DNA of 64,000 nt from Kribbella capetownensis (GTDB lineage: Bacteria; Actinomycetota; Actinomycetes; Propionibacteriales; Kribbellaceae). The stretch lies in the NCBI RefSeq assembly GCF_004331485.1, contig NZ_SJKD01000014.1, forward strand, positions 104,945 to 168,944, in the 5' to 3' direction. The position numbers and the translations under genes are program-made. Below are positions 34,493 to 43,983 of this stretch, in pieces. Every line of letters starts with the position of its first letter. Position 1 is the first letter of the stretch. The notes below the pieces were generated by a model that worked only from the letters and a program-made list of their open reading frames with translations, did no database searches and was not told the origin of the DNA.

Positions 34493-37451
34493 GTTCGAGG
34501 TCGAAGGCCTGGACCTCGTTCTGCGGCGTCTCGTAGGAGACGAGCAGGCGACCGTCCTTGGCCAAGGTCGCCCGCTGCGCTGCAGTCAGCGGGATCGACC
34601 AGTGCTGGACACCGTGGGTGACACTCTGCGTCGCCTGTTTCACCAGGTGACCACTCATGTCCGGTGACCACGGCGGGATGCCACCGTCGGTGACCGCACA
34701 CGGTGTCAGACCGTAGTCGGGCGGCGGGTCCGCCGCGAGCGTGCAACTCGTCGTCCACAACGGGATCGCCCCGAGCTCACCGGTGGTCAGGAACGCACGC
34801 GCCGTACCGCTGCCTCGGGAGTTCGTCACCACGTCCACGCTGCTCGCGCGGAGTGCGGCGGACAGGATCTTCAGGTCGGTCGTGGGGACGCGGCCGGAGA
34901 TCGGTACGCCGTTCCGTGCGGACTGGGCAATGGTCTGCGGTGACAGGGCGCCGTTGAGGTTGGGGTTGGACACGTTGGGCGGCGCCGGTGTGGTCGGACG
35001 ATCTGCCGGTGGCGCGTAACCCGGCAGTGTCGCGAGACCCCAGCGGTACGGGTCGGACTGGACCGACCCGAGTGCGGACCATCCCAGTCGTGTGCTCATG
35101 TCGATGTGCCTGAGCGTCGTCGTACCAGCTGCTGACGTGTCGTCGTTGTCGTACGGCGTGATGTTCAGACCCATGCGCGACGGGTCGACGGCCGCGGGCA
35201 GGTCGGCCAGCGGGATCTTGACCTCGAGGTCGTAGCCGCCACCGGCGTACGCGTGTGGCACGGTCGTCTCGTTGCTGCCGACCCACTGTGCGGTCGACGC
35301 GACCTGTACGCCGGGTGCGTTGCCGGTGTCGAGCGGGCCACTGGAGTAGCCCTGGTGGTTGTCGGCGTCGCGCTCCCAGCACGGCCCTCCGCTCTGACCG
35401 AACGGGAAGATGCCGAGCTTGAACGTGTTCGCGGTGTCCATCAGCGCCTCCGACGCGTTACCGCGCGGGTCGAGCAGGATCTCCACCGAGTCCGCCTGCC
35501 AGTGGCCGACACACTCGGCCGGCGTGACGGCGTACGACTGGTAGTCGTCACGGACATGGACGAAGAAGTACAGCGCGTCGTCCGACCAGCTCACCTTGGC
35601 CGTACTGCCTTCACCCGTTGGGGAAACGCCACAGTCGTCGACACCGGTGCAGGTGGACGCGCCCTGCCAGATCCGGCCGAGGTCGAGCGTCGGGCCCGGG
35701 TACTCGCCGGGATCCGCCGTGCCGTCGACGACTGGGGTTGCCTGCGGAATCACGGTGGTCGGGACCAGCGTCAGTGTCAACGTCTCGCCACCGGCACCAC
35801 CGGCGTACGTCGTCTTGATCGGGATCGACACGTTCTGCTGCGCGGGCAGGGCGGTGTCGGTGTTGGTGACCTTGAACGTGACTGTGGTGTCCGCACCTGG
35901 TTGCACGTCGTACGGTTTCGAGGCCGCGTCGACGGTGAAGTTGGCTGGCAGCTCGAGCGACACGGCGCCACTCTGCGGCTCGGCGGACCAGTTGTGCACG
36001 ACGACCGGTACGTCGAGTGTCTGGCCGATGCCCATCGACTGGATCGCCGGGGACCGACCGAGGCGGTTGGCCTGCGGTGCGGTCGTCGCGAGCCATTCGT
36101 CGTACTCCTGCCAGTTGCCCCAGCGCTGGAACCGGCCCTCGGCTGCGGACACGATCCGTACGACGTTGTCGGTGTAGCCGGTGGCCTTCTTGGTGGTGTA
36201 GGTGGCGGCGACCTTCGCGTTCTGGTCGACCGTCGCGGTGGCGGACGGGGTCACTGTGAAGGTGATGTCCGCGCTCGGCCTCGCCGGCACGGGCTTGGGT
36301 CCGTCGGTCGTCCAGCCGGCCGGGACGCTGAGCGTGACGTTGCCTTTGGCAAGCTTTCCCTTGGGTGCCTTGAGGTGCACGGTCGCGTGGAACGGTTCGC
36401 CGGCGACGTTGTAGAAGCGGTCGAACGTCAGGTACTCCAGGGTGCCCAGCGGGAGTCCGCCCGGATCAGGTTCGGTCGCGCCGAACAGGATCGCGTCGTC
36501 GCGGCCCGCCTGCGGGTTGGCGTTCGGCTGGAACGGCACGAAGGACTGCGTCATCCCGAACCGTGGGCAGGCCGGGGTTGACGTTCCCTTGAACATCACC
36601 CGGCTCTGCGTCGGGTATGCCGCGCGACCCTCGTCGGAGACCTGCTGCCAGATCTTCGGGGTCCCGGCCGGCTGGCCTTGGACGTTCCCGGCCGGCCACT
36701 TGTACGGCGAGTCGTACCCGGTCCACACGCCCGCAACGGTGTCGAGGCCGGTCGGCGTGAACCCGGTGGTGCAGTTCGCGGCGGCCGTCGTACCGCCGGT
36801 GCCTGCTGTGGCGCCGCCGGAGAAGACCTTCTTCACCTGCCACGTGCTGAGCGCGTTCGGGCCCTTCAGTTGCTCGGGGAACTTGGTCGGGTCGGCGGCT
36901 GCGAGCACGCCTTCCCAGATCAGTCGGCCCGCCTGCTGGTGGTTGCCGTGTCCCGCGGCGAGCGTCGGCGTGAACCCGATGTACACCTCGGGCTGCGTCT
37001 CCCGGATCACCCGCGTCACCCGACGCAGCGTCTCCTCCTCGTCCCAGAAGTACTGCGTCAACGGCGCACTCTGGTTGTAGAAGAAGTCGATCCGGTCCAG
37101 GTTGAAGATGTCCACGGTGCCCGAGCGGTAGTGCGCGACCCGGTCCTCGTTCTCGCGCCGCAGCCCCAGCTCCGGGCCGAGCTCGGTGCCGGCCGCGTTC
37201 CCGCCGCCTTCACCGCGCGTCACCATGATCACGCCACACTTCACGCCGTACTGCTGATGCCAGACACCACACGGCCCGATGATGCTCGTGTCGTCGTCCG
37301 GATGGGCCCACTCCCCCATCACGTCGATCTTCGTGTTCCGATCAGCCACGTACGGCTTACCCGCCGAGTCCGGGCCTTGCGCCTGGGCCGGCACCGGCAA
37401 CGCGGCAATGAGAGCAAGAGCAGCAACCACAACAATTCGCTTCACGAGCAC
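34476..37451 (-). CDS. Secreted PIG-L family deacetylase with NEW3 and CBM9-like domains
   Basis: A 991-residue exported protein. After the signal peptide (IVVVAALALIAALPVPAQA) comes a LmbE/PIG-L deacetylase with the zinc motif AHPDDD, TRGEGGGNAAG and GHGNHQQAG. The middle (about 440-600) has NEW3-type immunoglobulin-like domains (LPANFTVDAASKPYDVQPG), and at about 610-830 a CBM9-like/DOMON sugar-binding domain starts (TPVVDGTADPGEYPG). The C-terminal part is unassigned. It would deacetylate a glycan or glycoconjugate outside the cell. The promoter region has a large hairpin at 37571-37626. Confidence 0.85.
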   Translation of the reverse strand: MLVKRIVVVAALALIAALPVPAQAQGPDSAGKPYVADRNTKIDVMGEWAHPDDDTSIIGPCGVWHQQYGVKCGVIMVTRGEGGGNAAGTELGPELGLRRENEDRVAHYRSGTVDIFNLDRIDFFYNQSAPLTQYFWDEEETLRRVTRVIRETQPEVYIGFTPTLAAGHGNHQQAGRLIWEGVLAAADPTKFPEQLKGPNALSTWQVKKVFSGGATAGTGGTTAAANCTTGFTPTGLDTVAGVWTGYDSPYKWPAGNVQGQPAGTPKIWQQVSDEGRAAYPTQSRVMFKGTSTPACPRFGMTQSFVPFQPNANPQAGRDDAILFGATEPDPGGLPLGTLEYLTFDRFYNVAGEPFHATVHLKAPKGKLAKGNVTLSVPAGWTTDGPKPVPARPSADITFTVTPSATATVDQNAKVAATYTTKKATGYTDNVVRIVSAAEGRFQRWGNWQEYDEWLATTAPQANRLGRSPAIQSMGIGQTLDVPVVVHNWSAEPQSGAVSLELPANFTVDAASKPYDVQPGADTTVTFKVTNTDTALPAQQNVSIPIKTTYAGGAGGETLTLTLVPTTVIPQATPVVDGTADPGEYPGPTLDLGRIWQGASTCTGVDDCGVSPTGEGSTAKVSWSDDALYFFVHVRDDYQSYAVTPAECVGHWQADSVEILLDPRGNASEALMDTANTFKLGIFPFGQSGGPCWERDADNHQGYSSGPLDTGNAPGVQVASTAQWVGSNETTVPHAYAGGGYDLEVKIPLADLPAAVDPSRMGLNITPYDNDDTSAAGTTTLRHIDMSTRLGWSALGSVQSDPYRWGLATLPGYAPPADRPTTPAPPNVSNPNLNGALSPQTIAQSARNGVPISGRVPTTDLKILSAALRASSVDVVTNSRGSGTARAFLTTGELGAIPLWTTSCTLAADPPPDYGLTPCAVTDGGIPPWSPDMSGHLVKQATQSVTHGVQHWSIPLTAAQRATLAKDGRLLVSYETPQNEVQAFDLELSGRR

Positions 37452-37570
37452 ACTCCAAAGGCGGCGGAGTTCACCAGCAACCCCTTACCTACCCACAACC
37501 GAGCGATCCCACCCCGCCTCCCGGGTGAGCACCGGCGGCGTGCGTAACGACAGGAGGTATCCGGCGCTCC

Positions 37571-37626
37571 GTAGTGCACCTGTGCGGAAGCGCGTCTCCG
37601 CGTACGGCGTCTCGCAGGTGCACTAC
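37571..37626. repeat. Perfect 12-bp inverted repeat, large hairpin
   Basis: gtagtgcacctg (37571-37582) and caggtgcactac (37615-37626), with a 32-base loop that itself can pair (gcgga.../tccgc). It lies 120 bases upstream of the PIG-L gene and ahead of a small rightward ORF. Similar in style to the hairpin at 4251-4335, though unlike it in sequence. Confidence 0.6.
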
Positions 37627-37651
37627 CTGTCGTCCCGTACATCGTGTGCCC

Positions 37652-37930
37652 ATGGGTGAGGCGAAAGAGGTGCTGCACGGGGGTATCTGCAGTGCTTCCG
37701 TCGCGTGCTCGCCGCCGCCCGAGGCTCTCGCGACGCTCATGTACCTCGATCAGCAACTGGGCACCGACCATGCCCAGCGTTTCCTCACCGACGACGGCCC
37801 CTGGAAACGCTGGCCAGGTTCGGCAGACATCTCGTTGCCGGACCTCCAGAGCACCGTCCGCGCCGAGGTCACCTTCGCCGCCGGCGGCAACCCAGCCATC
37901 CGCCGCACGGCGAAGAACCAACGCAGATGA
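37652..37930 (+). CDS. Hypothetical small protein
   Basis: A possible 92-residue protein starting MGEAKEVLHGGICSASVAC and ending TAKNQRR. Third codon positions are strongly G/C in the second half, which favours coding; no motif, signal or membrane segment is seen and the ribosome site is weak. It could start further upstream at 37574. Convergent with nnr. Function unknown; may not be real. Confidence 0.4.
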   Translation: MGEAKEVLHGGICSASVACSPPPEALATLMYLDQQLGTDHAQRFLTDDGPWKRWPGSADISLPDLQSTVRAEVTFAAGGNPAIRRTAKNQRR

Positions 37931-37940
37931 ACAGCCGGGA

Positions 37941-39338
37941 TCAGCCGGCGAGGATTTGGCGGGTGGCTTGGGGGAGGGCAACGGCTACTGACAGGGCTGT
38001 GATGGGGCCGGAGGCGGAGGCGAGGGTGGCTGCGGCGGCGTGGAGGTGGGCGCCTACGGAGGCTGCGTCGAGGGGGGTGAGGCCGCCGGCCAGGAGGGCG
38101 CCGCAGAGGCCGGCCAGGACGTCGCCGGCGCCGGCCGTGGCGAGCCAGGGGGTGGCGTTGGTGTTGACGCGGACCTGGCCGTCGGGGGCGGCGATGACGG
38201 TGGTCGCGCCTTTGAGCAGGATCGTCACGTCGAAGCGCTCGGCCGCCAGGCGGGCGTGCTCGAGGCGTCGGGCCTCCACCTTCGAGCGTTCGACGCCGAG
38301 CATCCGGGCCAGTTCACCGGCGTGCGGAGTCGCGAGTACGCCGGTGTGGTCGCCGGAGTCGTCGAGTGCCTTCAGACCGTCCGCGTCGAGGATCACCGGC
38401 TCCTCGGCGTCGAGCAGCTCGCGGACACGAGCGACGTCCAGCTCGTCGCCGAGGCCGGATCCGATCGCCCACGCTTGGACCCGGCCCTCCCCGGCCACCA
38501 CCTCCGGATGCGCCGACCGGACCTCGACCGCGACCGCGTCCGGGCCGACGTACCGGACCATGCCGAGCGGACCGGCTAACGCTCCGGCGGTGGCTATGAC
38601 TGCGGCACCGGGGTACTGCGTGGAGCCGGCGATGAGGCCGAGTACGCCGCGGGAGTACTTGTCGGACTCGCCGGCCGGGACGGGGTAGAGCGCGCGGATA
38701 TCGGCGGGTTGGAGGACGGAGACGGCGGCGGGTGGGAGGTCGAGGCCGATGTCGACCAGGTGGACCGGGCCGCAGGCGCTGGCGGCGGGGTCGATGAAGT
38801 GGCAGATCTTGTGCGTGCCGAAGGTGACGGTGAGGGCGGCGCGGACGTGCGGCGCGGGAGTCTCGCCGGTGTCGACGTCGACGCCCGAGGGCGTGTCGAC
38901 GGCAACGATCGGTACGCCGTACTCGTGTACCAGCTCGACCGCGGCGAGGGCGTCGGGGCGGAGACCCGGGCGGCCGCCGATGCCGACGATGCCGTCGACC
39001 ACCACGTCGGCGTCGGGAATGTCATCGGTCGAGCCGACGCGTCCGCCGGCTGTGAGCAGTGCGTCGAGGCCGGCTTGGTGGGCCTTGGAGGAGAGCAGTA
39101 CGGCGGTCACCCGTGCACCGCGACGCGCCAGGTGGACACCGGCGTACAGGGCGTCGCCGCCGTTGTCACCGGAGCCGATCAGGAGGACGACGCGGGCGCC
39201 GTACGTGCGACCGAGGAAGTTGCTGATGGCAACGGCGAGGCCAGTGGCGGCGCGTTGCATCAGGGTGCCTTCGGGGAGGCGGGCCATCAGGTCGGCCTCG
39301 GCGGCGCGGACCTGCTCGACGGTGTGTGCGCGGCGCAT
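37941..39338 (-). CDS. nnr: Bifunctional NAD(P)H-hydrate epimerase / ADP-dependent dehydratase
   Basis: Repairs hydrated NAD(P)H. The 465-residue protein has an N-terminal YjeF_N epimerase domain (LLIGSGDNGGDALYAGVHLA, VVDGIVGIGGRPG, VAVDTPSGVDVDTG) and a C-terminal ribokinase-like dehydratase domain (PGAAVIATAGAL, ATPHAGELARMLG, TAGAGDVLAGLCGALLAGG). Fused arrangement is normal. It is four bases downstream of acpS, as in many actinobacteria. Confidence 0.95.
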   Translation of the reverse strand: MRRAHTVEQVRAAEADLMARLPEGTLMQRAATGLAVAISNFLGRTYGARVVLLIGSGDNGGDALYAGVHLARRGARVTAVLLSSKAHQAGLDALLTAGGRVGSTDDIPDADVVVDGIVGIGGRPGLRPDALAAVELVHEYGVPIVAVDTPSGVDVDTGETPAPHVRAALTVTFGTHKICHFIDPAASACGPVHLVDIGLDLPPAAVSVLQPADIRALYPVPAGESDKYSRGVLGLIAGSTQYPGAAVIATAGALAGPLGMVRYVGPDAVAVEVRSAHPEVVAGEGRVQAWAIGSGLGDELDVARVRELLDAEEPVILDADGLKALDDSGDHTGVLATPHAGELARMLGVERSKVEARRLEHARLAAERFDVTILLKGATTVIAAPDGQVRVNTNATPWLATAGAGDVLAGLCGALLAGGLTPLDAASVGAHLHAAAATLASASGPITALSVAVALPQATRQILAG

Positions 39339-39342
39339 GCGT

Positions 39343-39693
39343 TCAGCCTTCCAGGACGACTACCGCTGAGGCGATGCCGGCGTCGTGGCTCAGGGAGAGG
39401 TGCAGGCTCTGTACGCCGAGACGGCTGGCCTGGGCGGCGACGGTTCCGCTGATCTCGAGCCAGGGGCGGCCGGTCTCGTCGGTCTGTACTTCGGCGTCGT
39501 GCCAGTGCATTCCTGCTGGTGCGCCGAGAGCTTTCGCCAGGGCTTCCTTGGCTGCGAACCGCGCTGCCAGTGATGCGGGCGGTTTCACTGCCTCGGTCGC
39601 CGTGAACACGCGGTCCCGCAGACCGGGCGTGCGATCCAGCGTCTTCATGAACCGCTCCACGTCGACCACATCAATACCCACGCCGACGATCAT
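39343..39693 (-). CDS. acpS: Holo-[acyl-carrier-protein] synthase
   Basis: Phosphopantetheinyl transferase of 116 residues that primes fatty-acid ACP. MIVGVGIDVVDVERFMKTL carries the metal aspartate, and SLAARFAAKEALAKALG the catalytic WxxKEA-like helix; LHLSLSHDAGIA closes it. The ATG at 39693 has AGG ribosome bases at the right spacing, while a GTG three codons upstream (39702) is less likely. It could also serve the carrier proteins of the nearby cluster, but none is visible in the window. Confidence 0.95.
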   Translation of the reverse strand: MIVGVGIDVVDVERFMKTLDRTPGLRDRVFTATEAVKPPASLAARFAAKEALAKALGAPAGMHWHDAEVQTDETGRPWLEISGTVAAQASRLGVQSLHLSLSHDAGIASAVVVLEG

Positions 39694-39703
39694 GTTCCTC
39701 ACC

Positions 39704-40717
39704 CTAGCTGGAGGGTGAAGCCGTGGATTGGCGGACTCGCATTTCTACGGCCAGGTCCATTCGGAGGGCTGCGGGGGTGATGCCTCGGGCGAGGTCCAGG
39801 ACCAGGCGGGTGGCTAGTTCGGCCATTTGGCGGAGGGGTTGGTGGACGGTGGTGAGGGTGGGGCCTACCCACTGGGCGACCGGGAGGTCGTCGTAGCCGA
39901 CGACTGAGAGGTCGCGGGGGATGTCGAGACCGAGTTCGCGGGCGGCCTGGTAGACGCCGAGGGCCTGCATGTCGCTGCCGGCGAAGATCGCGGTCGGCCG
40001 GTCCTTCAGACCCAGCAGCGCAGTGGCTTCCCGATGCCCACTCTCGACCCCGAAGTCCCCCGACCCGATCAAGGCCGGATCGACCGGCACCCCGGCCGAC
40101 CGCAGCGCGTCCGTGTAGCCGTCGACCCGCTGGCGTGAGCAGAGCGTCTCCACCGGCCCACCGATCATCCCGATCCGCCGGTGCCCGAGCTTGAGCAGAT
40201 GCATCGTCGCCATCCGCCCGCCGTTCCAGTTGGCCGAACCGATGGACGGTACGTCGTCCCCCTCGTCGCCGACCGGATCGACCACCACGAACGGGATCCG
40301 CCGCGCCTCCAACTGCGCCCGCTGGTCGGGGTCGAGATCGGAGAACACCATGATCACGCCGAGCGGCCGCCGGCTCAGTACCGACTCGATCCACTCCTGC
40401 CGCGGCCGCCGGGAGGCGCCGCACTCGGACAGCACCAGCTCGACACCCTCGGCGCGGACCACTCCCTCGACACCGTGGATCAGCTCGACCGCCCAGTCGC
40501 CACCGATCTGGTGGAAGACGAGATCGATCATCGGACTACTCGCCGTACCACTGGTACGCCGCCGATACCCGTGCTCCTGGATCAGGCTCTCGACCTTCGC
40601 GCGGGTCTCCGCGGACACATCGGCACGACCGTTGAGCACCTTGGACACGGTGGGCACGGAGACCCCGGCCTGCTCAGCAATCTGCGCAATCGTCACCCGG
40701 TCGCCCACAACGAGCAC
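39704..40717 (-). CDS. LacI-family transcriptional regulator
   Basis: A 337-residue repressor: HTH VTIAQIAEQAGVSVPTVSKV with hinge helix LNGRADVS, then a periplasmic-binding-protein-like effector domain (IGMIGGPVE, AIFAGSDMQALGVYQAA, VVGYDDLPVAQWV). The start may be the GTG at 40717 or the one at 40696 just before the HTH. Its upstream region has an 11-bp palindrome identical to one upstream of the GH67 gene, so it very likely represses both; the inducer is probably a glucuronoxylan fragment. Confidence 0.92.
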   Translation of the reverse strand: MLVVGDRVTIAQIAEQAGVSVPTVSKVLNGRADVSAETRAKVESLIQEHGYRRRTSGTASSPMIDLVFHQIGGDWAVELIHGVEGVVRAEGVELVLSECGASRRPRQEWIESVLSRRPLGVIMVFSDLDPDQRAQLEARRIPFVVVDPVGDEGDDVPSIGSANWNGGRMATMHLLKLGHRRIGMIGGPVETLCSRQRVDGYTDALRSAGVPVDPALIGSGDFGVESGHREATALLGLKDRPTAIFAGSDMQALGVYQAARELGLDIPRDLSVVGYDDLPVAQWVGPTLTTVHQPLRQMAELATRLVLDLARGITPAALRMDLAVEMRVRQSTASPSS

Positions 40718-40731
40718 GATACAACCCGACC

Positions 40732-40742
40732 CGAAACTTTCG
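40732..40742. promoter_or_regulatory. LacI-type operator
   Basis: cgaaactttcg, an 11-bp odd-centred palindrome between the GH67 stop and the lacI-type gene start. The same sequence (reverse complement) is at 42738-42748. Confidence 0.65.
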
Positions 40743-40744
40743 AC

Positions 40745-42700
40745 CTAGTGGTAGATCGTGCGGCGCTCGGAGTCGGGGATCCCGCTGAGGCGGTAGAAGT
40801 ACGTGTTGACCTGGTCGCGCCACTCGCGCGCGTTGGCGAGCTGTCCCTCGAAGCGAGTGCTGATGTTCTCCCGCGTGACGGGCTCGAACCGGTCGGCGAT
40901 CGCCTTCCACCGCGTCAGCATCGTCTCGACCTCGTCGTACCCCTGGAAGTGGGTGTCGTAGATCTGCTGCAGCACCGTCCGCCCGTTCTGCAGCACGTGG
41001 TCGTACGGGACGTGATGGAAGAACAGCAGCAACTCCTCCGGGCAGGTGTAGACGCTCTCGTACCGGCCGGCCAGCGGCTCCGGATACTGCCCCGTGAACC
41101 CTGACCCGGTGGCGACCGTCCGATCGACGCCGACGCCATTGCGATCCGCGAAGTGGTACGTCCCCCACGCCGAGTACTCGTACCCGTTCACGCTCGGCCC
41201 ATAGTGCGACCCCGGCGACACCATGAAACCGACACCGAGCGGCGCCGTGTACCGCTCGTACGTCCGCCACGAATCAGCCATGATCGCCACGAGCTCCGAC
41301 CGAGTCCGGTCGTCCATCGCGAAGGTCGCCGCCGCCCACTCGTGCAACAGACTGACCGGATCCGCGGACGGATCCCACGCCAGCCGCCCGTATGCATACA
41401 GGTTGCTCTGGGCAAGTTTGTGCCCGGTCCAGTTCGCATCGTCACCAACGTTGGACACGGCAACGATCGCCTTGGTGCGGTCGGCAACAGTCGCCCCACC
41501 GGCGCCGGTCGTGTCGAACTGCAGGATCTCCCGCCACCACGGACCCAGATAGCACAGATCCTTCTGCTGCCCGGTGTACTCCTGCGTCACCTGCAACTCG
41601 AGCGCGAACCGCGTCTCCTGCAACTCCCCCAGCAACGGCGACACCGGCTCGCGCGCCTGGAAGTCCAGCGGTCCGTGCTTCACCTGCAGTACGACGTTGT
41701 CCTCGAACCGTCCGTCCAGCGGAATGAAATGGTCGTACGCCGCCCGCGCCCGGTCGGTACTGCGATCACGCCAGTCCTGGTGAGAGTCGTACACGAAACA
41801 CCGCCAGAACACGGTCCCGCCGTACGGCGCCAGCGCCCGGGCGAGCAGGTTCGCACCATCGGCGTGGGTCCGGTCGTAGACATGCGGTCCCGGCCGGTTC
41901 TCCGAATCCGCCTTGACCACGAAACCGCCCAGATCCGGTACGACGTCGTGCACCCGGCTGACCGCGGCCGACCACCACCGGATCACGCGCGGGTCGAGTG
42001 GGTCGGCAGTGTCGAGATCGCTGAGCTCCATCGGCGCTGCGAAGTTCACCGAGAGGTACAGCGCGATCCCGTACTCGCGGAACACCGCAGCCAGCCGGGA
42101 CACGTCCGGCAAGTGCTCGGTGATCAGCCGGGTCTCGGCCGCGTGCACGTTGACGTTGTTGATCGCCACCGCGTTGATGCCGATCGAGGCCAGCAACCGG
42201 GCGTACCCGCGGACCCGGGTGAGGTCCGCCACCACCCGCCCGTCGCGGAAGAATATCGATCCACCCGAGTACCCGCGCTCGACCGCGCCCATCCGCGGAT
42301 GCGGCACCAGGTTGTCCCAGTGGTCCAGCATCCGGATCGCGATGGCCGGCCGCTCGACCACGACGAACTCGCTGGTCATCCACTCGAAGTACCGCAGCAC
42401 ATAGAAGTAGCCGTACAGCAGGCCGCGGCCGGCTTCGGCGGCGACGACGAGATTGTTGCCGCGTCGCGCCACTACGAAGCCCTCGGCCCCTAATCCCTCG
42501 TCGGGGAGCGCAGCCTCGACCTCTTGCCACAAAGGCGTCTCGCGCACCCGGCCAAGGGTGCACAGGGCAACTTCCACGTCGTTGCGGATCCGCCGGGTCT
42601 GCCGGAGTTCGGCCCGGATCGTCTGCGCCAGCGCGCCGGACGCATGGATGGTGACCTCGGGCAGCCGCTGGGTGCCGAGCCAGCAGGGGTCAACCGTCAT
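40745..42700 (-). CDS. Alpha-glucuronidase (GH67)
   Basis: A 651-residue cytoplasmic enzyme that removes (4-O-methyl)glucuronic acid from xylo-oligosaccharides. GGFVVKADSENRPGP is the GH67 signature, with RAYDHFIPLDGRFEDNVV, LQVKHGPLDFQAREPVSPL and LQVTQEYTGQQKDLCYLGPW typical of the catalytic barrel; the N-terminal part is the beta domain. No signal peptide, so substrates must be imported. It is followed by its LacI-type regulator and preceded by a matching operator. Confidence 0.93.
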   Translation of the reverse strand: MTVDPCWLGTQRLPEVTIHASGALAQTIRAELRQTRRIRNDVEVALCTLGRVRETPLWQEVEAALPDEGLGAEGFVVARRGNNLVVAAEAGRGLLYGYFYVLRYFEWMTSEFVVVERPAIAIRMLDHWDNLVPHPRMGAVERGYSGGSIFFRDGRVVADLTRVRGYARLLASIGINAVAINNVNVHAAETRLITEHLPDVSRLAAVFREYGIALYLSVNFAAPMELSDLDTADPLDPRVIRWWSAAVSRVHDVVPDLGGFVVKADSENRPGPHVYDRTHADGANLLARALAPYGGTVFWRCFVYDSHQDWRDRSTDRARAAYDHFIPLDGRFEDNVVLQVKHGPLDFQAREPVSPLLGELQETRFALELQVTQEYTGQQKDLCYLGPWWREILQFDTTGAGGATVADRTKAIVAVSNVGDDANWTGHKLAQSNLYAYGRLAWDPSADPVSLLHEWAAATFAMDDRTRSELVAIMADSWRTYERYTAPLGVGFMVSPGSHYGPSVNGYEYSAWGTYHFADRNGVGVDRTVATGSGFTGQYPEPLAGRYESVYTCPEELLLFFHHVPYDHVLQNGRTVLQQIYDTHFQGYDEVETMLTRWKAIADRFEPVTRENISTRFEGQLANAREWRDQVNTYFYRLSGIPDSERRTIYH

Positions 42701-42737
42701 GCCTCGACCACGCTCCCGAGCGACCCCTCACTCATCC

Positions 42738-42748
42738 CGAAAGTTTCG
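42738..42748. promoter_or_regulatory. LacI-type operator before the GH67 gene
   Basis: cgaaagtttcg, 38 bases upstream of the alpha-glucuronidase start, identical to the site at 40732-40742. Expected operator of the adjacent LacI-family regulator. Confidence 0.7.
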
Positions 42749-42904
42749 ATGTCACTTCCGGTGCTGGACTGCGAACACACCGTACGGACCGCGCCACGGA
42801 CCGTCAAGAGCCGAGTAAACGGTTTCCCGGCACTCCGGCTGCGGCCTGGTTGAGACGAAGCCCACTCCCGCCCGGTGTGGGTGCACCGTCCGCGGGTGGG
42901 AAGA

Positions 42905-43867
42905 ATGGGGCTCATGCTGCAGCCGTCGCGGGAGGTGACTCCCTATACCGAGCTGGACCGGGCCGCCTGGGCGCAACTGGCCGAGACCACCGTGTCCCCG
43001 CTCACCGCCGAGGAGATCGAGCGGCTGCGCGGTCTCGGCGACGAGATCGACATGGACGAGGTGCGCGAGGTCTATCTCCCGCTGTCCAGGATCTTGTCGC
43101 TGTACGTCCGGCACGCCCGGGCACTGCACGCGGACACCGAGAGCTTCCTCGGCAAGCCGGCCGAGACCCGGACCCCGTTCGTGATCGGCATCGGCGGCTC
43201 GGTTGCCGTCGGCAAGTCGACCACCGCCCGCTTGCTGCGCGAACTGCTGGCCCGCTGGCCGGAGCATCCCCGGGTCGCGCTCGTCACCACCGACGGCTTC
43301 CTCTGGCCGAACGCGGAGCTCGAACGCCGCAACCTGATGATGCGCAAGGGCTTCCCGGAGTCGTACGACCGCAAGTCACTGCTGCGCTTCGTGGTCGAGG
43401 TCAAGTCCGGGATGGACACGGTCGAGGCGCCGGTCTACTCCCACCTGCACTACGACCGGATGCCCGGCGTCCGGACCACCGTCGAGCAGCCGGACATCCT
43501 GCTGCTCGAGGGCCTGAACGTCCTGCAACCCGCCCCGCGGCACGCCGACGGCAAGAGCGGCCTGGCGGTCAGCGACTTCTTCGACTTCTCCGTGTACGTC
43601 GACGGGGCCGCCGACGACATCCGCAGCTGGTACGTGCACCGCTTCCTCAAGCTGTGGGAGACGGCCTTCCGCAACCCGGAGTCGTACTTCGTCCGGTACG
43701 GCGAGCTGAGCCGCGAGGAAGCGATCAAGAAGGCCGAGTCGCTCTGGGACGGCATCAACGGCCCCAACCTGCGCGAGAACATCCTGCCGACCCGCTCCCG
43801 CGCCACCCTCGTCCTCCGCAAGGGCGCGGACCACGCCGTCCGCTGGGTCCGCCTCCGCAAGCTCTAA
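42905..43867 (+). CDS. coaA: Pantothenate kinase, type I
   Basis: First step of coenzyme A synthesis, 320 residues. P-loop GIGGSVAVGKSTTARLL, VTTDGFLWPNAELE, RKGFPESYDRKSLLRF and PDILLLEGLNVLQP are the family landmarks. ATG 42905 gives a length near the mycobacterial enzyme (312); ATG 42914 is also possible. Convergent with the SGNH hydrolase gene, with a long inverted repeat between. Confidence 0.97.
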   Translation: MGLMLQPSREVTPYTELDRAAWAQLAETTVSPLTAEEIERLRGLGDEIDMDEVREVYLPLSRILSLYVRHARALHADTESFLGKPAETRTPFVIGIGGSVAVGKSTTARLLRELLARWPEHPRVALVTTDGFLWPNAELERRNLMMRKGFPESYDRKSLLRFVVEVKSGMDTVEAPVYSHLHYDRMPGVRTTVEQPDILLLEGLNVLQPAPRHADGKSGLAVSDFFDFSVYVDGAADDIRSWYVHRFLKLWETAFRNPESYFVRYGELSREEAIKKAESLWDGINGPNLRENILPTRSRATLVLRKGADHAVRWVRLRKL

Positions 43868-43885
43868 CCACCCCTCGCCCTCTCT

Positions 43886-43983
43886 CCCCACTTTGAGCAC
43901 GCACCACCCGCCTGTCGCCGACTTTGAGCACGCCTCAACCATTTCCGGGGGTGGAAAGTGGTTGGTGGGTGCTCAACGTGGGG
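43886..43983. terminator. Long inverted repeat between convergent genes, likely bidirectional terminator
   Basis: ccccac-t-ttgagcac (43886-43900) pairs with gtgctcaa-c-gtgggg (43969-43983) with one mismatch; the loop includes a second copy of actttgagcacgc (43890-43902 and 43921-43933) and an inner ccatttcc/ggaaagtgg stem. The right arm overlaps the last codons of the SGNH gene. Confidence 0.5.
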
